Assembly: GCA_023554245.1 (NCBI GenBank)
Contig: JAMJQL010000118.1
Location: 1 to 51,160 of the forward strand
Direction: 5' to 3'
Length of the DNA: 51,160 nucleotides
Origin: Gemmatimonadota bacterium
GTDB lineage: Bacteria; Gemmatimonadota; Gemmatimonadetes; Palauibacterales; Palauibacteraceae
Position numbers and translations under genes: made by a program. This document shows, in pieces, positions 17,843 to 27,004 of the stretch. The notes under the pieces were generated by a model, which had not been told where the DNA came from, searched no databases, and saw only the letters and a list, made by a program, of their open reading frames with translations. Each line of letters opens with the position of its first letter. The stretch's first letter is position 1.

Positions 17843-17848
17843 AGTATA
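17843..17848 (-). promoter_or_regulatory. Candidate -10 element upstream of the ylbF-like gene
   Basis: TATACT read on the minus strand, about 80 bases before the ylbF-like start in the 123-base gap after prmC. No good -35 is at 16-18 bases. The plus strand here also reads TATAAT (17845-17850), with no plus-strand gene nearby. Confidence 0.3.
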
Positions 17849-17883
17849 ATGCCGGCCCTCGTAAGACGCGACCGAAGGCCGGG

Positions 17884-18807
17884 TCAGCACTCGGCCGCCA
17901 CGAATCGGTCTCGTCCGGCCAGATCACGCCGGACCGAGACCGAACGCCAGGGCCCCGATCTCTCGAGGATCGACACGACCGATTCGGCCTGCTCGGCTCC
18001 GATCTCGAGGAAGAGCCCGCCTCCTGAGAACAGACGCTCCCTGGCCCCCGCCGCGATCCGTCGAATGACTGCCAGCCCGTCGGTACCGCCATCGAGCGCC
18101 GCGTGAGGATCGTGGTCCCGGACCTCTGTCGGAAGACGGTCCAGTTCGGCGGTCCGGACGTAAGGGGGATTGGATACGATCACGTCGAAGGCGGGGCGTG
18201 CGGCAAAGCTCCGAAGCGGATCCACATCGCACGCCAGGAGTTCGAGTCTGCCCTCCATACCTGCCAGACGCCGATTGTCCCGCGCCAGCGCCAGCGCATC
18301 GCGGGAAATGTCGATGCCGATCGCCCGGGCCGCCGTACCTTCCGATAGAAGTGAGAGCGCGATGACTCCCGAGCCCGTACCCACGTCCAGTACCGTGCCG
18401 ATCGGAGGTGCGGCCGCCGCGCGGTCGCGGGACGCTTTCCCGGCGCCCGGCCGCTCTCTCGCCCAGCGAGTGATCAGCTCGACCAGTTGTTCGGTTTCCG
18501 GGCGCGGGATCAGAGCCCGTCGATCCGACCCGATCACGACTTCCCGGAACTCCACCGTGCCCTCGATGTGCTGGAGCGGCTCTCCGCAGATGCGCCGGTC
18601 TAGAAGCGCATCGAGTCTCAGGCACGATCCTGCGTCGAGTCGTCGGTCAGGATCGAGAATCAGCGAGACGCGGGGGATGTCGAGGAGCAGACAGAGAAGC
18701 CTCTCGGACTCGCGCGCGGCGTTTTCCACGCCCGCCTTCCTCAGCTTGTCGACTGCGTGTCGGGAAGCGCCTGCAACCGTCAACCCACCGGCAGGATCCT
18801 GCGTCAC
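17884..18807 (-). CDS. prmC: Release-factor glutamine methyltransferase PrmC
   Basis: PrmC methylates the glutamine of the GGQ motif in release factors RF1 and RF2. The 307-residue product has the helical N-domain (RHAVDKLRKAGVENAARE), the SAM-binding motif LDVGTGSGVIALSL and the catalytic NPPY at residues 213-216. It lies directly after prfA, its substrate gene, a widespread arrangement. The GTG at 18807 gives a clean start 16 bases past prfA, but no strong ribosome site is visible. An ATG at 18867 would overlap prfA by 44 bases. Confidence 0.92.
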   Translation of the reverse strand: MTQDPAGGLTVAGASRHAVDKLRKAGVENAARESERLLCLLLDIPRVSLILDPDRRLDAGSCLRLDALLDRRICGEPLQHIEGTVEFREVVIGSDRRALIPRPETEQLVELITRWARERPGAGKASRDRAAAAPPIGTVLDVGTGSGVIALSLLSEGTAARAIGIDISRDALALARDNRRLAGMEGRLELLACDVDPLRSFAARPAFDVIVSNPPYVRTAELDRLPTEVRDHDPHAALDGGTDGLAVIRRIAAGARERLFSGGGLFLEIGAEQAESVVSILERSGPWRSVSVRRDLAGRDRFVAAEC

Positions 18808-18823
18808 CGTTCGCGCACTGCGT

Positions 18824-19915
18824 TCACTCGCCCTGGTGCTCGAGGCGCTCGCGGAACCCGGCGGCACGCAGCTCGCCCACCACGTCCTCGAGGTCTCCCT
18901 CCAGCACGCTGTCGAGACGATGCAAGGTCAGCCCGATGCGATGATCCGTCAGACGATTCTGAGGGAAGTTGTAGGTTCGGATCTTCGCGGACCGATCGCC
19001 GGTTCCCACCTGCAGGCGCCGCTCTCGCGCCCGATCCGCCTCCTGCTCCGCAACTCGCATGTCGAGCAGCCTGCTCCTGAGGACGTTCAGCGCCCGGGCC
19101 TTGTTCTTGTGCTGTGATTTCTCGTCCTGGCAGCTGACCACCAGCCCGGTGGGCCGATGCGTGATGCGCACGGCGGAATCGGTCGTGTTCACCGATTGTC
19201 CGCCGGGGCCGGAGGAGCGAAACACGTCGATTTTCAGGTCGGCCGGATCGATGTGAACGTCTACCTCTTCGGCTTCGGGGAGCACGGCAACGCTGGCGGC
19301 CGAAGTGTGAATCCTTCCGGAGCTTTCGGTCACCGGCACCCTCTGCACCCGGTGGACGCCCGACTCGTACCGCAGGTGGCCGTAGGCATCCTTCCCCCGC
19401 ACCACGAACACGACCTCCTTCAAGCCGCCGAGCACTCCCTCGCTGGTGGAGATCTCCTCGATCTTCCAACCCCTCCCGTCAGCGAACCGCGTGTACATCC
19501 GATACAGGTCCGCCGCGAACAGACCCGCCTCGTCACCGCCAGTTCCCGCGCGGATCTCGACCACGGCGGGTCGGTCGTCCAGGGGGTCCTTCGGTACGAG
19601 GAGGCGTTCCAGCTCGGTCTCGAGCCGGGCCCGTTCCTCTTCCAGCTCCATGATCTCGGCCTCGGCGAGCTCGGCCAGACCCTGATCGGGGCCGGAGGCC
19701 AGCTCACGAGCCTGCCGGAGCTGGTCGGACAGCCTGAGGTATCGACGACCGGAATCCACCACGCCGGCCAGTTCGGAATGCTCTCGAGCCGTGTCCCGAA
19801 GTCGTTGCTGGTCGTCGAGAACGGCCGGGTCCGCCAGGAGCGTGCCCAACTCCTCGTGACGCCGGAGGAGCTGTTCGACACGGGTCTCGAGCGAGCGGGG
19901 GGAAGGATCGGTCAC
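18824..19915 (-). CDS. prfA: Peptide chain release factor 1
   Basis: RF1 terminates translation at UAA and UAG. The 363 residues carry the stop-codon recognition motif PVT (194-196, in VPVTESSGRIHTS) and the catalytic GGQ at 238-240 (GPGGQSVNTTDSAVR). These identify class I RF1 rather than RF2 (PxT versus SPF). Gln240 should be the methylation site of the PrmC encoded next. The start is a GTG, 67 bases after rpmE. Confidence 0.97.
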   Translation of the reverse strand: MTDPSPRSLETRVEQLLRRHEELGTLLADPAVLDDQQRLRDTAREHSELAGVVDSGRRYLRLSDQLRQARELASGPDQGLAELAEAEIMELEEERARLETELERLLVPKDPLDDRPAVVEIRAGTGGDEAGLFAADLYRMYTRFADGRGWKIEEISTSEGVLGGLKEVVFVVRGKDAYGHLRYESGVHRVQRVPVTESSGRIHTSAASVAVLPEAEEVDVHIDPADLKIDVFRSSGPGGQSVNTTDSAVRITHRPTGLVVSCQDEKSQHKNKARALNVLRSRLLDMRVAEQEADRARERRLQVGTGDRSAKIRTYNFPQNRLTDHRIGLTLHRLDSVLEGDLEDVVGELRAAGFRERLEHQGE

Positions 19916-19982
19916 GGGGTCACTCTACGGCCGACGTCCCGTGCCGGCCGGCCTCGGGGCGAAGCCGACGCAACGGATCGAT

Positions 19983-20276
19983 TCACTCGGGCGAGGCCGT
20001 CTCCTCCTCCGACGCCGCCTCGGCCTCCTCTTCGGCCTGCTCGGTGGCGACGGATTCCTCGACCTCGGCTTCCGCGGTCGCCGCAGAGTACTTCCGCCTG
20101 AATCGCTCGACCCGCCCGGCGGTGTCGACCAGTTTCTGACGACCCGTGAAGAAGGGGTGGCAGTGCGAGCAGATCTCGACGTGCAACTCTTCGACCGTTG
20201 CGAAGGTCTCCGTGACCCGGCCGCAGGCACAGGTGATCTTCGTCGGCGTATATTCTGGGTGAATCCCGGTCTTCAT
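19983..20276 (-). CDS. rpmE: Ribosomal protein L31 with acidic C-terminal tail
   Basis: This is a zinc-binding L31 of 97 residues: [12 protein letters not shown] start, C16-x-C18, C36-x2-C39 ([12 protein letters not shown]) and FRRKY. The four cysteines indicate the C+ zinc-containing type. A tail of roughly 30 residues after residue 65, nearly all Glu/Ala/Ser/Thr, is additional to the usual 66-70-residue core. The ribosome site GGAG precedes the ATG. It leads the rpmE-prfA-prmC cluster. Confidence 0.95.
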   Translation of the reverse strand: MKTGIHPEYTPTKITCACGRVTETFATVEELHVEICSHCHPFFTGRQKLVDTAGRVERFRRKYSAATAEAEVEESVATEQAEEEAEAASEEETASPE

Positions 20277-20535
20277 CTCTCAATCTCCAGCTCACGGCTC
20301 GCAGCACGGACACTCGAGCGCCTGGTTGCCAACTCATCGATAGCTTGTCAAACTGCCTGTTTGCGCCGCTTTCGTCAACCGGATCGCGTACGCGAAACGG
20401 GTCTTGCAGCGTGCGCCCCGGGCCGCGCTGCGGACGGCGGAGCCGATCCCGCCCGGCGGGGTACGACTTCTCCGTGGACAGCTGGAGCTTCCCCGGGCAA
20501 CCCGGAGATCACCGAAGATTCGAAAGAGACGAAGC
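20277..20535. other. Divergent intergenic region, rpmE / lipoprotein gene
   Basis: A 259-base gap. A perfect TTGACA -35-like box lies on the minus strand at 20351-20346, upstream of rpmE, but no good -10 is placed 16-18 bases from it. I see no RNA gene and no repeat. Confidence 0.4.
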
Positions 20536-20994
20536 ATGCAATCAAAACTCGGGCGCTGCGCAGGGCTTCTCGCGGTCGTCGTTTCGGGTTTCGTCGCTGG
20601 CTGTTCCGACGACGATCCAACGGGTCCGCAGTTCGGAGACCTGGAGTTCCGGCCGGGATTCGTCGACCTCGAGCTGGCCCGGGAATCGAGCGCCGTCCTC
20701 ACGAACGAAGGCTCCGTCGCCCTCGGACCCATCCTGATCGGCTCCGCGCTCGGCATCGGTATCGGAGAGATCTCCGGACAGGTCTGCCCGGACATGGACA
20801 CCCGTGTCACGCCCGGTTCGTTGGCCAACCTGGCGCCCGGTGCATCTTCGCAGATCGACTTTCTGGTGGACATGTCGGCCGTGGACCTCGCTGACTGCCC
20901 GGAGGGAAGCTACGACATCGACATAACGGCTTCAGTGAGCGGACTCGGACTCGCCGCCACCACGATTCGCATCGACTGGATCGGTCAGAACTGA
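20536..20994 (+). CDS. Small predicted lipoprotein of unknown function
   Basis: This 152-residue protein starts with a lipoprotein signal peptide (GLLAVVVSGFVAGC, lipid Cys23 followed by Ser and three Asp). The mature part looks like a single all-beta domain: FVDLELARESSAVLTNEGSV, then DTRVTPGSLANLAPGASSQIDF, and a C-terminal IDITASVSGLGLAATTIRIDW. This alternating hydrophobic pattern resembles Ig-like or cohesin-type domains, but I do not recognise the family. The ATG is supported by a preceding GAGACGAAG and by the signal peptide. It converges on hypE with a 5-base gap. Confidence 0.75.
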   Translation: MQSKLGRCAGLLAVVVSGFVAGCSDDDPTGPQFGDLEFRPGFVDLELARESSAVLTNEGSVALGPILIGSALGIGIGEISGQVCPDMDTRVTPGSLANLAPGASSQIDFLVDMSAVDLADCPEGSYDIDITASVSGLGLAATTIRIDWIGQN

Positions 20995-21001
20995 TCCGAT
21001 C
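20979..21001. terminator. Imperfect hairpin at the lipoprotein/hypE convergent junction
   Basis: GATCGGTCAG and CTGATCCGATC can pair with one bulged base around a short AA loop, spanning both stop codons. No U-tract follows on either strand, so termination is only a possibility. Confidence 0.35.
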
Positions 21002-22103
21002 AGCAGATCCTGGGTAGCTGATCGCCCGGAAGCATGTCCACCACGCGGCTACCGCCCAGTCCGGTCTTCAAGCTCACCATCCCGGCCGGTCCGGATTCCA
21101 CGACGCCGATCTTTCGAGCGCCGGCTCCGGTCGGGTGGCCGCGAAGCGCTCGCAGGGCCGACTCCTCCGAATCGGGCCGCACGACTGCCACGAGGATTCC
21201 CTCGTTCGCCACGTAGAGGGGATCGAGGCCGAGGACCTCGCACGCGGCATGGACCGGCACCGGGACGGGCAGTGCCGCTCCGTCCAGCGCAATGTGCACA
21301 CCGGACGCCGCCGCGATCTCGTTGAGCGCGCTGGCGACACCCCCGCGCGTCGGGTCTCTGAGGACGCGTACCGCATCTCCACAGGCGACGCTGAGCCCTG
21401 CGACGAGCGGACCCAGGTGCGCGGTGTCGCTCTCGACCTCGACCTCGAACCCGAGGCCCTCACGAACCGACATGACGGCGATACCGTGACGGCCGATCGC
21501 TCCGCTGACCAGGATCACATCCCCCGGCTCGGCCCGATCGGGAGCCGGTTCGAATCCCTCCCGTAATCTGCCGATGCCGGTCGTGTTCACGTAGAGTCCA
21601 TCCGCCTTTCCACGTTCCACGACCTTGGTGTCGCCCGTGACGAGCGGGACGCCGGCCTCGCCTGCTGCCCACGCCATCGAGTCCAGAACTCGATCCAGAA
21701 CTTCCAGCGGGAGTCCCTCCTCGAGAACGAATCCGCTGCTCAGGCAGACGGCTTCGGCCCCCATCATCGCGACGTCGTTGAGGGTCCCGTGCACGGCCAG
21801 GAGGCCGATATCGCCTCCGGGGAATTCCAGGGGGCTGACCACGAACGTATCGGTCGAGATCACGAATCGTTCATCTCCGAGAGGTACGATCGCACCATCT
21901 CCGAGCGGGGCGAGAGCCGGATTGGAGAACCGTGGCAGAAACCGGTCGCGGATGAGCCTCGCCGAGAGCTTCCCCCCGGACCCGTGACCCAGAAGCACCC
22001 GATCGCCCGCGGCAGCCGGAACCGGGCAACTCAGGCCCGCGGCAGCCACGGAGCCGGCCGACGGCGTCTTCGGTGCATTGCCTTGTTCACGCGGATCCGT
22101 CAT
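21000..22103 (-). CDS. hypE: NiFe-hydrogenase maturation protein HypE
   Basis: HypE receives a carbamoyl group from HypF on its C-terminal cysteine and dehydrates it to thiocyanate, the source of the active-site CN ligands. The 367-residue protein has the AIR-synthase-like N-terminal motif [14 protein letters not shown]-binding segments ([26 protein letters not shown]) and the diagnostic C-terminus PRIC. The ATG at 22103 overlaps the hypD stop (ATGA). An upstream in-frame start at 22202 lies inside hypD. Confidence 0.97.
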   Translation of the reverse strand: MTDPREQGNAPKTPSAGSVAAAGLSCPVPAAAGDRVLLGHGSGGKLSARLIRDRFLPRFSNPALAPLGDGAIVPLGDERFVISTDTFVVSPLEFPGGDIGLLAVHGTLNDVAMMGAEAVCLSSGFVLEEGLPLEVLDRVLDSMAWAAGEAGVPLVTGDTKVVERGKADGLYVNTTGIGRLREGFEPAPDRAEPGDVILVSGAIGRHGIAVMSVREGLGFEVEVESDTAHLGPLVAGLSVACGDAVRVLRDPTRGGVASALNEIAAASGVHIALDGAALPVPVPVHAACEVLGLDPLYVANEGILVAVVRPDSEESALRALRGHPTGAGARKIGVVESGPAGMVSLKTGLGGSRVVDMLPGDQLPRIC

Positions 22104-23254
22104 GGAGCCCCCGGGGTCCCGCTTGCGGCCCCCTCCCGGCTCGCCGCGCCCGGAGCCGAATCCGTGCCGCGGTAGCGGGCGTAGGCCCAGTAGGCCGCGC
22201 ACGCCCCCTCCGACGATACCATCGGAGCGCCGAGTGGTGTCTCAGGCGTACAGGCGCCTCCGAACGCCGCACATTCCACCGGCTTGATGCGCCCCCGAAG
22301 CACGTCACCCGCTCTGCACTCTTCCGGCTCGGTGGCCCGGATTCCGCCCAATTCGAACTTCTTCTCGGCATCCCACGGTGCGAATTCCGGGCGCAGCCCG
22401 AGTCCGCTCGCCGGAATCTCTCCGATCCCCCGCCACTGCCTGTCCACGAGCTGAAATACTCTGCTCACGATCTCCCTCGCCGGACGATTGCCATCGCGGC
22501 GGACAGAACGAGCATACTGGTTCTCCACCTCGCTGCGACCTTCCTCGAGCTGTCGGACCGCCATCCAGATGCCTTCCAGGATGTCGACCGGCTCGAATCC
22601 GGTAACCACGATCGGCACCCGATGCGCACTCGCAAGAGGCTCGTATTCCTCCCAGCCCATCACCGTACATACGTGACCCGCGGCCAGGAATCCTTCCACC
22701 CGGTTGTCGGGCGACTCCAGGATCGCGGTCATCGCCGGCGGCACCGTCACGTGTGAAACCAGGACGCTGAAGTTCGGGACGTCGAGCTCCCGGGCTCGCC
22801 AGACGGCCATCGCGTTGGCCGGAGCGGTCGTCTCGAAGCCGACCGCGAAGAAGACGATCTCGCGGTCGGGATTCGCACGGGCCAGCTCGAGGGCATCGAG
22901 GGGGGAGTAGACGACCCGGACCTCTCCTCCGCGCGCGCGGACCTGAAACAGGTCGCATTCGCTGCCGGGCACGCGGAGCATGTCGCCGAACGAAGTGAAG
23001 ATCACCTCCGGCCGTTCTGCGAGGTAAAGAGCCCGGTCGATCTGCTCCAGGGGGGTCACGCATACCGGGCAACCGGGCCCATGGATCAGCTCGACGCTAT
23101 CGCCCAGCACCTCGGGGATTCCCTGCTTGACGATCGTATGGGTCTGCCCTCCGCAGACTTCCATCAGCGTCCAGCTACGGGAGGACTCGGCCCGAATCCG
23201 ATCGACCAGCGAACGGGCGAGCTCAGGGTCGCGATACTCGCTCAGGTACTTCAT
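22100..23254 (-). CDS. hypD: NiFe-hydrogenase maturation protein HypD
   Basis: HypD carries a 4Fe-4S cluster and, with HypC, forms the scaffold on which Fe(CN)2CO is assembled. The 384 residues include [36 protein letters not shown] and the C-terminal cysteine-rich [15 protein letters not shown]. The ATG at 23254 (MKYLSEYRD) overlaps the hypC stop by 4 bases. The frame extends to 23311 with a non-family leader. Confidence 0.97.
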   Translation of the reverse strand: MKYLSEYRDPELARSLVDRIRAESSRSWTLMEVCGGQTHTIVKQGIPEVLGDSVELIHGPGCPVCVTPLEQIDRALYLAERPEVIFTSFGDMLRVPGSECDLFQVRARGGEVRVVYSPLDALELARANPDREIVFFAVGFETTAPANAMAVWRARELDVPNFSVLVSHVTVPPAMTAILESPDNRVEGFLAAGHVCTVMGWEEYEPLASAHRVPIVVTGFEPVDILEGIWMAVRQLEEGRSEVENQYARSVRRDGNRPAREIVSRVFQLVDRQWRGIGEIPASGLGLRPEFAPWDAEKKFELGGIRATEPEECRAGDVLRGRIKPVECAAFGGACTPETPLGAPMVSSEGACAAYWAYARYRGTDSAPGAASREGAASGTPGAP

Positions 23255-23550
23255 CCTTCCGGAGTCTCCGCAGGACCCGGCGGACGGCCCGAGCCGATCT
23301 CCGACATCCACTCGATTTCATCCAGCTGGTCCAGCTCCTTCAGCGCCTCGTAGGTGCGGAGCGCCTCCTCCTCGTCCACCAGCGAGATCGCGAAGCCGAC
23401 GTGAACGATCGCGTAGTCGCCTGGTTTCACCTCGTCGGCCACGTACGCGAGGCACACCTCACGCCGAACGCCACCGAAGTCGACGACACCCATCGGCAGA
23501 CCCTCGGTCCCGTACATCTCGACGATCTTCCCCGGAATCCCGAGACACAT
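23251..23550 (-). CDS. hypC: NiFe-hydrogenase maturation chaperone HypC
   Basis: HypC/HybG-type chaperone that binds the hydrogenase large-subunit precursor and HypD through its N-terminal cysteine. The family motif MCLGIPGKI is at residues 1-9 and [21 protein letters not shown] follows. The C-terminal region after about residue 80 is longer than usual and Pro/Gly-rich. The ribosome site GGAGG overlaps the hypF stop region, 6 bases before the ATG. Confidence 0.96.
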   Translation of the reverse strand: MCLGIPGKIVEMYGTEGLPMGVVDFGGVRREVCLAYVADEVKPGDYAIVHVGFAISLVDEEEALRTYEALKELDQLDEIEWMSEIGSGRPPGPAETPEG

Positions 23551-23553
23551 CCT

Positions 23554-26022
23554 CTACCTCCCCTTCGCGTGGTCGCTCGAGACGGCCACCGCCGCCTGCC
23601 CGTAGCTGATCGATCCGTCGTTCGGTCCAAGCGTTTCCGGTACCAGGACCCGCAGGCCCCTGTCGCGCAGCCCATCCCGGATCAGGGGCGTGAGAAGCGC
23701 GTTCTGGAACGTCCCCCCTCCGAGCGCTACGATTCCGAGACCTTCCTCCTCGGCGACGCGCCACACCGTCTCCACCGTGCGGTCGGCAACGGCGAGGTGA
23801 AATGCGGCCGCGAGCAGTTCCGGTGCCGCGCCGTTCGCGAAGGAGCGGCCCAGCCCCACCAGCAGCGGGCCCGGATCCATCACCAGCAGCGTCGGATCCA
23901 GATCGTCTCCCTCGCGCTGCGGAAATGGCAGCGTCGGCACTCCCGCTCGTGCTGCACGTTTCCGAATCGCTCGACCAAGATCCGGGCCCGGTTCCGAACC
24001 ATATCCGAGCCCGCTCGCGCCCAGGGATTCGAGCTCCATCGCCGCCTGCCCTTCGAACGTTGCGACCGCCCGCAGCCCGAGAACGGCGGCTGCCGCGTCG
24101 AACAGCCGGCCCATGGACGAGGCCAGTGGGGAGTTCACGCCGCGTCGCGCCTGCCGGTCCACCAGCTGCAGCTCGGCTTCGGGAATGTCGGCGAAGGCCT
24201 CGGCAAACGCCTCGTCTTCTCCTCGAATCAGGGTCCGATAGCCCAGGGCCGCTCTCCACGGTCGTCGCGCGGCGAGATCACCACCCGGCATCGGAGCGTA
24301 ACTGAGGCGGGCGACCCGACGGAAGTCCCTCAAGTCGGCGACCAGGATCTCCGCCCCCCAGCTGTGCCCGTCCGTTCCGTAGCCCGTGCCGTCGTACGCC
24401 ACCCCGACGATGGGCTCGGTGATTCCGTGCTCGGCCGCCACGGCGGCGATGTGCGCATGGTGGTGCTGGACTCTGACGATCGGCAGGCCAGCCGAGCCGG
24501 ATTCGCCGAGCTCGACGGCCAGCTCCTCCGCTACCCGTGTCGACAGATAGCCGGGATGCGCGTCGCAGGCTATGACTCGCGGCTCGATCCGGAACAGCTC
24601 CCGGAATCTTCTGAGGGATGCGTGGAAATGCTCGAGAGTCTCGAGGTTCTCCAGGTCCCCTATGTGCTGAGAGACGAACGCCGTCTCCCCGGCCACGAGC
24701 GCAAACGTGTTCTTGAGATGGGGCCCGACGGCGAGCACCGGTTCGGCCGCGACCAGCGGGAGCGTGACCGGAAGCGGTGCGTACCCGCGCGCCCGACGCA
24801 GAAACGCAGGTACGCCACCGATCACCCGGACCACGGAGTCATCATATCGGGACACGATTTCACGATCGTGCACCAGGAACGCGTCGGCGATACCGGACAG
24901 CGACAGCAGCGCTTCTTCGTTGGCCGTCGCGATCGGCAGCTCGCTGGCGTTCCCGCTCGTCATCACCAGCGGCCCGCCCGCCTCGCGCAGCAGGAGCAGA
25001 TGGAGGGGCGTATACGCGAGCATCAGGCCCACGGTGTCGAGGCCCGGCGATACCGATGGCGCGAGCCCCGAATCGGAGCGGGCGCGGCTCAGAAGGATCG
25101 GTCGTTCGCGCGACGTCAGCAGCGATTCTTCCTTCGACCCGAGGGCAGCGATCCGCCGGGCTGACTCGAGGTCGAAGGCCATCACCGCCAGCGGCTTCTC
25201 CCAACGGCCCTTCCGTTGCCGAAGCCTGGCGACGGCCGTCTCGGAGCGTGCATCCACCGCCAGGTGGAATCCCCCCAGCCCGCGCACGGCCACTATCGCG
25301 CCTTCCCTCAGAAGCCTGGCCGCGCCCGAAATCGCCTCCGCGGGAGACATGGTCGCGTCGAGGCCCGGTTCGAAGCTCGGCCCGTCCGGATCGAGGAGTC
25401 TTACGGTCGGCCCGCACTCGTGACAGGAATTCGTCTCCGAATGGAAGCGCCGGTCATCGGGGTCCTCGTATTCCGAGCGGCAGGCAGCGCATTGCGGAAA
25501 TACCCGCATGCTCGTGCGCTCCCGATCGTAAGGCATCGCTTCGATGACCGTGTACCTCGGCCCGCAGTCGGTGCAGGTGATGAAGGGATAGGCGAAGCGC
25601 CGATCGGTCGGATCCAGGAGCTCCGACCTGCAGGCATCGCAGATCGATACATCCGGCGAGACGGGGAGCCGTCCGGTGGGTGTCGCCCGGCTGTCCAGCA
25701 CCTCGAAGCCGGATCGGCCCGCGGTCGTGATCGGCTCCCACTCGCAGCTCTCGATCCGTGCCAGTGGGGGCGCCTCGAGCCGGATCGACTCGCCGAACCG
25801 GTCCAGCGATTCCGCGGAACCCTCGACCTCGATGAAGACCTCGCCCGATTCGTTGCGAACCGAACCGGCGAGACCGTGGCGGATCGCGAGGCGGTGAATG
25901 AAGGGCCGGAACCCGACGCCCTGTACCACCCCCGAGATGTGAAAGCGTCGGCTCTCCGTCAGGACCGGGTCGTACGGGCGCTCACGGGCAGGCGGTGCGC
26001 CACGGGCTCCGTCCGCTCGCAT
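23554..26022 (-). CDS. hypF: Carbamoyltransferase HypF
   Basis: HypF uses carbamoyl phosphate and ATP to carbamoylate HypE. The 822-residue protein has the full four-part layout: an acylphosphatase domain (about 25-115, SGVVQGVGFRPFIHRL), two zinc fingers (CDACRSELLDP...CTDCGP and CAACRSEYEDP...CHECGP, about 130-205), a YrdC-like domain (about 225-400) and a Kae1-like carbamoyltransferase domain with VQHHHAHIAAV. The ATG at 26022 lies 8 bases past the hypB stop with AGGTGG upstream. The open frame continues to 26085 into hypB. Confidence 0.97.
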   Translation of the reverse strand: MRADGARGAPPARERPYDPVLTESRRFHISGVVQGVGFRPFIHRLAIRHGLAGSVRNESGEVFIEVEGSAESLDRFGESIRLEAPPLARIESCEWEPITTAGRSGFEVLDSRATPTGRLPVSPDVSICDACRSELLDPTDRRFAYPFITCTDCGPRYTVIEAMPYDRERTSMRVFPQCAACRSEYEDPDDRRFHSETNSCHECGPTVRLLDPDGPSFEPGLDATMSPAEAISGAARLLREGAIVAVRGLGGFHLAVDARSETAVARLRQRKGRWEKPLAVMAFDLESARRIAALGSKEESLLTSRERPILLSRARSDSGLAPSVSPGLDTVGLMLAYTPLHLLLLREAGGPLVMTSGNASELPIATANEEALLSLSGIADAFLVHDREIVSRYDDSVVRVIGGVPAFLRRARGYAPLPVTLPLVAAEPVLAVGPHLKNTFALVAGETAFVSQHIGDLENLETLEHFHASLRRFRELFRIEPRVIACDAHPGYLSTRVAEELAVELGESGSAGLPIVRVQHHHAHIAAVAAEHGITEPIVGVAYDGTGYGTDGHSWGAEILVADLRDFRRVARLSYAPMPGGDLAARRPWRAALGYRTLIRGEDEAFAEAFADIPEAELQLVDRQARRGVNSPLASSMGRLFDAAAAVLGLRAVATFEGQAAMELESLGASGLGYGSEPGPDLGRAIRKRAARAGVPTLPFPQREGDDLDPTLLVMDPGPLLVGLGRSFANGAAPELLAAAFHLAVADRTVETVWRVAEEEGLGIVALGGGTFQNALLTPLIRDGLRDRGLRVLVPETLGPNDGSISYGQAAVAVSSDHAKGR

Positions 26023-26030
26023 CCCACCTT

Positions 26031-26708
26031 TCAAGCGGGGACTCCGTCGCCGCGGCGTGCCTGACTCCGGAGGAATCCGTACCACTCCTCCATTCCCTCT
26101 CCGGTGAGCGACGAGGTTACGAAGAACTCCAGCTCCGGGTTCACCTGGCGAGCGTACCCGAGCGCCCGTTCCGGATCGAACGGCAGGTACGGGAGCAGGT
26201 CGACCTTGCTGAGTACGGCGTGGGCGGAGCGCTCGAACATGCGTGGATACTTGAGCGGCTTGTCCTCCCCCTCGGTGACCGAGAAGATCACGATCTTCGC
26301 GGTCTCGCCCAGATCCCAGCTCGCCGGGCAGACGAGGTTTCCTACGTTTTCTACGATCAGGAGGTCGGTCTCAGCCAGGTCCACCTGCTCCAGCGCGGCC
26401 AGGATCTGACGCGCGTCCATGTGGCATGCGCCGTTGGTGACCACCGCCTGAACGAGTCGGTCGGTGTGTTTCGCGAGCCGCTCCGCATCGTTCTCCGTCT
26501 GGACGTCCCCCGTCACGACGGCGATTCGCAGCTGATCGCCCAGTTCCATCAGGGTCCTCTCCAGAAGCGCCGTCTTTCCCGAGCCGGGCGACGAAACGAG
26601 GTTGAAGCACGGTACGCCGGACTCGGCGAGCCGCGTTCGCACTTCGGCCGCCAGTTCGTCGTTCCGGGCCATGACCTTTTCCCGCACCTCAATCCGGCGG
26701 ATCGCCAT
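26031..26708 (-). CDS. hypB: Hydrogenase nickel-insertion GTPase HypB
   Basis: HypB is the GTPase that, with HypA, inserts nickel into hydrogenase. The 225-residue core has the P-loop SSPGSGKT (39-46), VTGDVQTENDAERL, the metal-binding NGACHMDA segment (conserved Cys and His) and VENVGNLVCPA. It lacks the N-terminal CCGC motif and histidine-rich stretch of E. coli-type HypB, so high-affinity nickel storage by that region is not expected. GGAGG lies 6 bases before the ATG at 26708. The start overlaps hypA by 20 bases. Confidence 0.95.
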   Translation of the reverse strand: MAIRRIEVREKVMARNDELAAEVRTRLAESGVPCFNLVSSPGSGKTALLERTLMELGDQLRIAVVTGDVQTENDAERLAKHTDRLVQAVVTNGACHMDARQILAALEQVDLAETDLLIVENVGNLVCPASWDLGETAKIVIFSVTEGEDKPLKYPRMFERSAHAVLSKVDLLPYLPFDPERALGYARQVNPELEFFVTSSLTGEGMEEWYGFLRSQARRGDGVPA

Positions 26709-26949
26709 CTTCAACCTCCACGTAGGTAACCCGGAGCTCATCCCCCGGGGTGCGCTCGATGCGAGCCCTGGCCTCCCGGAACGGGGGGGCCGAGAGCAGA
26801 CTCTCCAGGCAGAACTGGAAGGTGCCGAATTCGACGCCTGAACGGTCTCCCACCTCGAGGCCGACTTCCCGAACTCGATCGAGTGCCGATCTCCCGACGT
26901 TCTCCTCGGTAATCCTGCATACGTCCATCGCCAGACTCAGTTCGTGCAT
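26689..26949 (-). CDS. hypA: HypA-like nickel chaperone lacking the zinc-finger domain
   Basis: HypA hands nickel to the hydrogenase large subunit via its N-terminal His2. The product is only 86 residues, against about 110-115 for typical HypA. The N-terminal nickel site MHELSLAMDV is intact and the beta/alpha core up to IERTPG (64-69) is normal. The next residues DELRVTYVEVEDGD (70-83) match the strand that usually follows the zinc finger, so the CxxC...CxxC zinc loop appears cleanly absent. No frameshift signature or out-of-frame zinc-finger cysteines are visible. GGGAGG precedes the ATG. It is the first gene of the hyp operon and overlaps hypB by 20 bases. Confidence 0.85.
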   Translation of the reverse strand: MHELSLAMDVCRITEENVGRSALDRVREVGLEVGDRSGVEFGTFQFCLESLLSAPPFREARARIERTPGDELRVTYVEVEDGDPPD

Positions 26950-27004
26950 CGCGCCTCCCGGACATCAGGGGGCAATCGTCATGCCGACCGCCATACGCGC
27001 AATC

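Noticed and set aside
26689-26800. A frameshift as the cause of the missing HypA zinc finger
   Set aside because: No other frame in this stretch encodes CxxC pairs, and the downstream strand is in frame.
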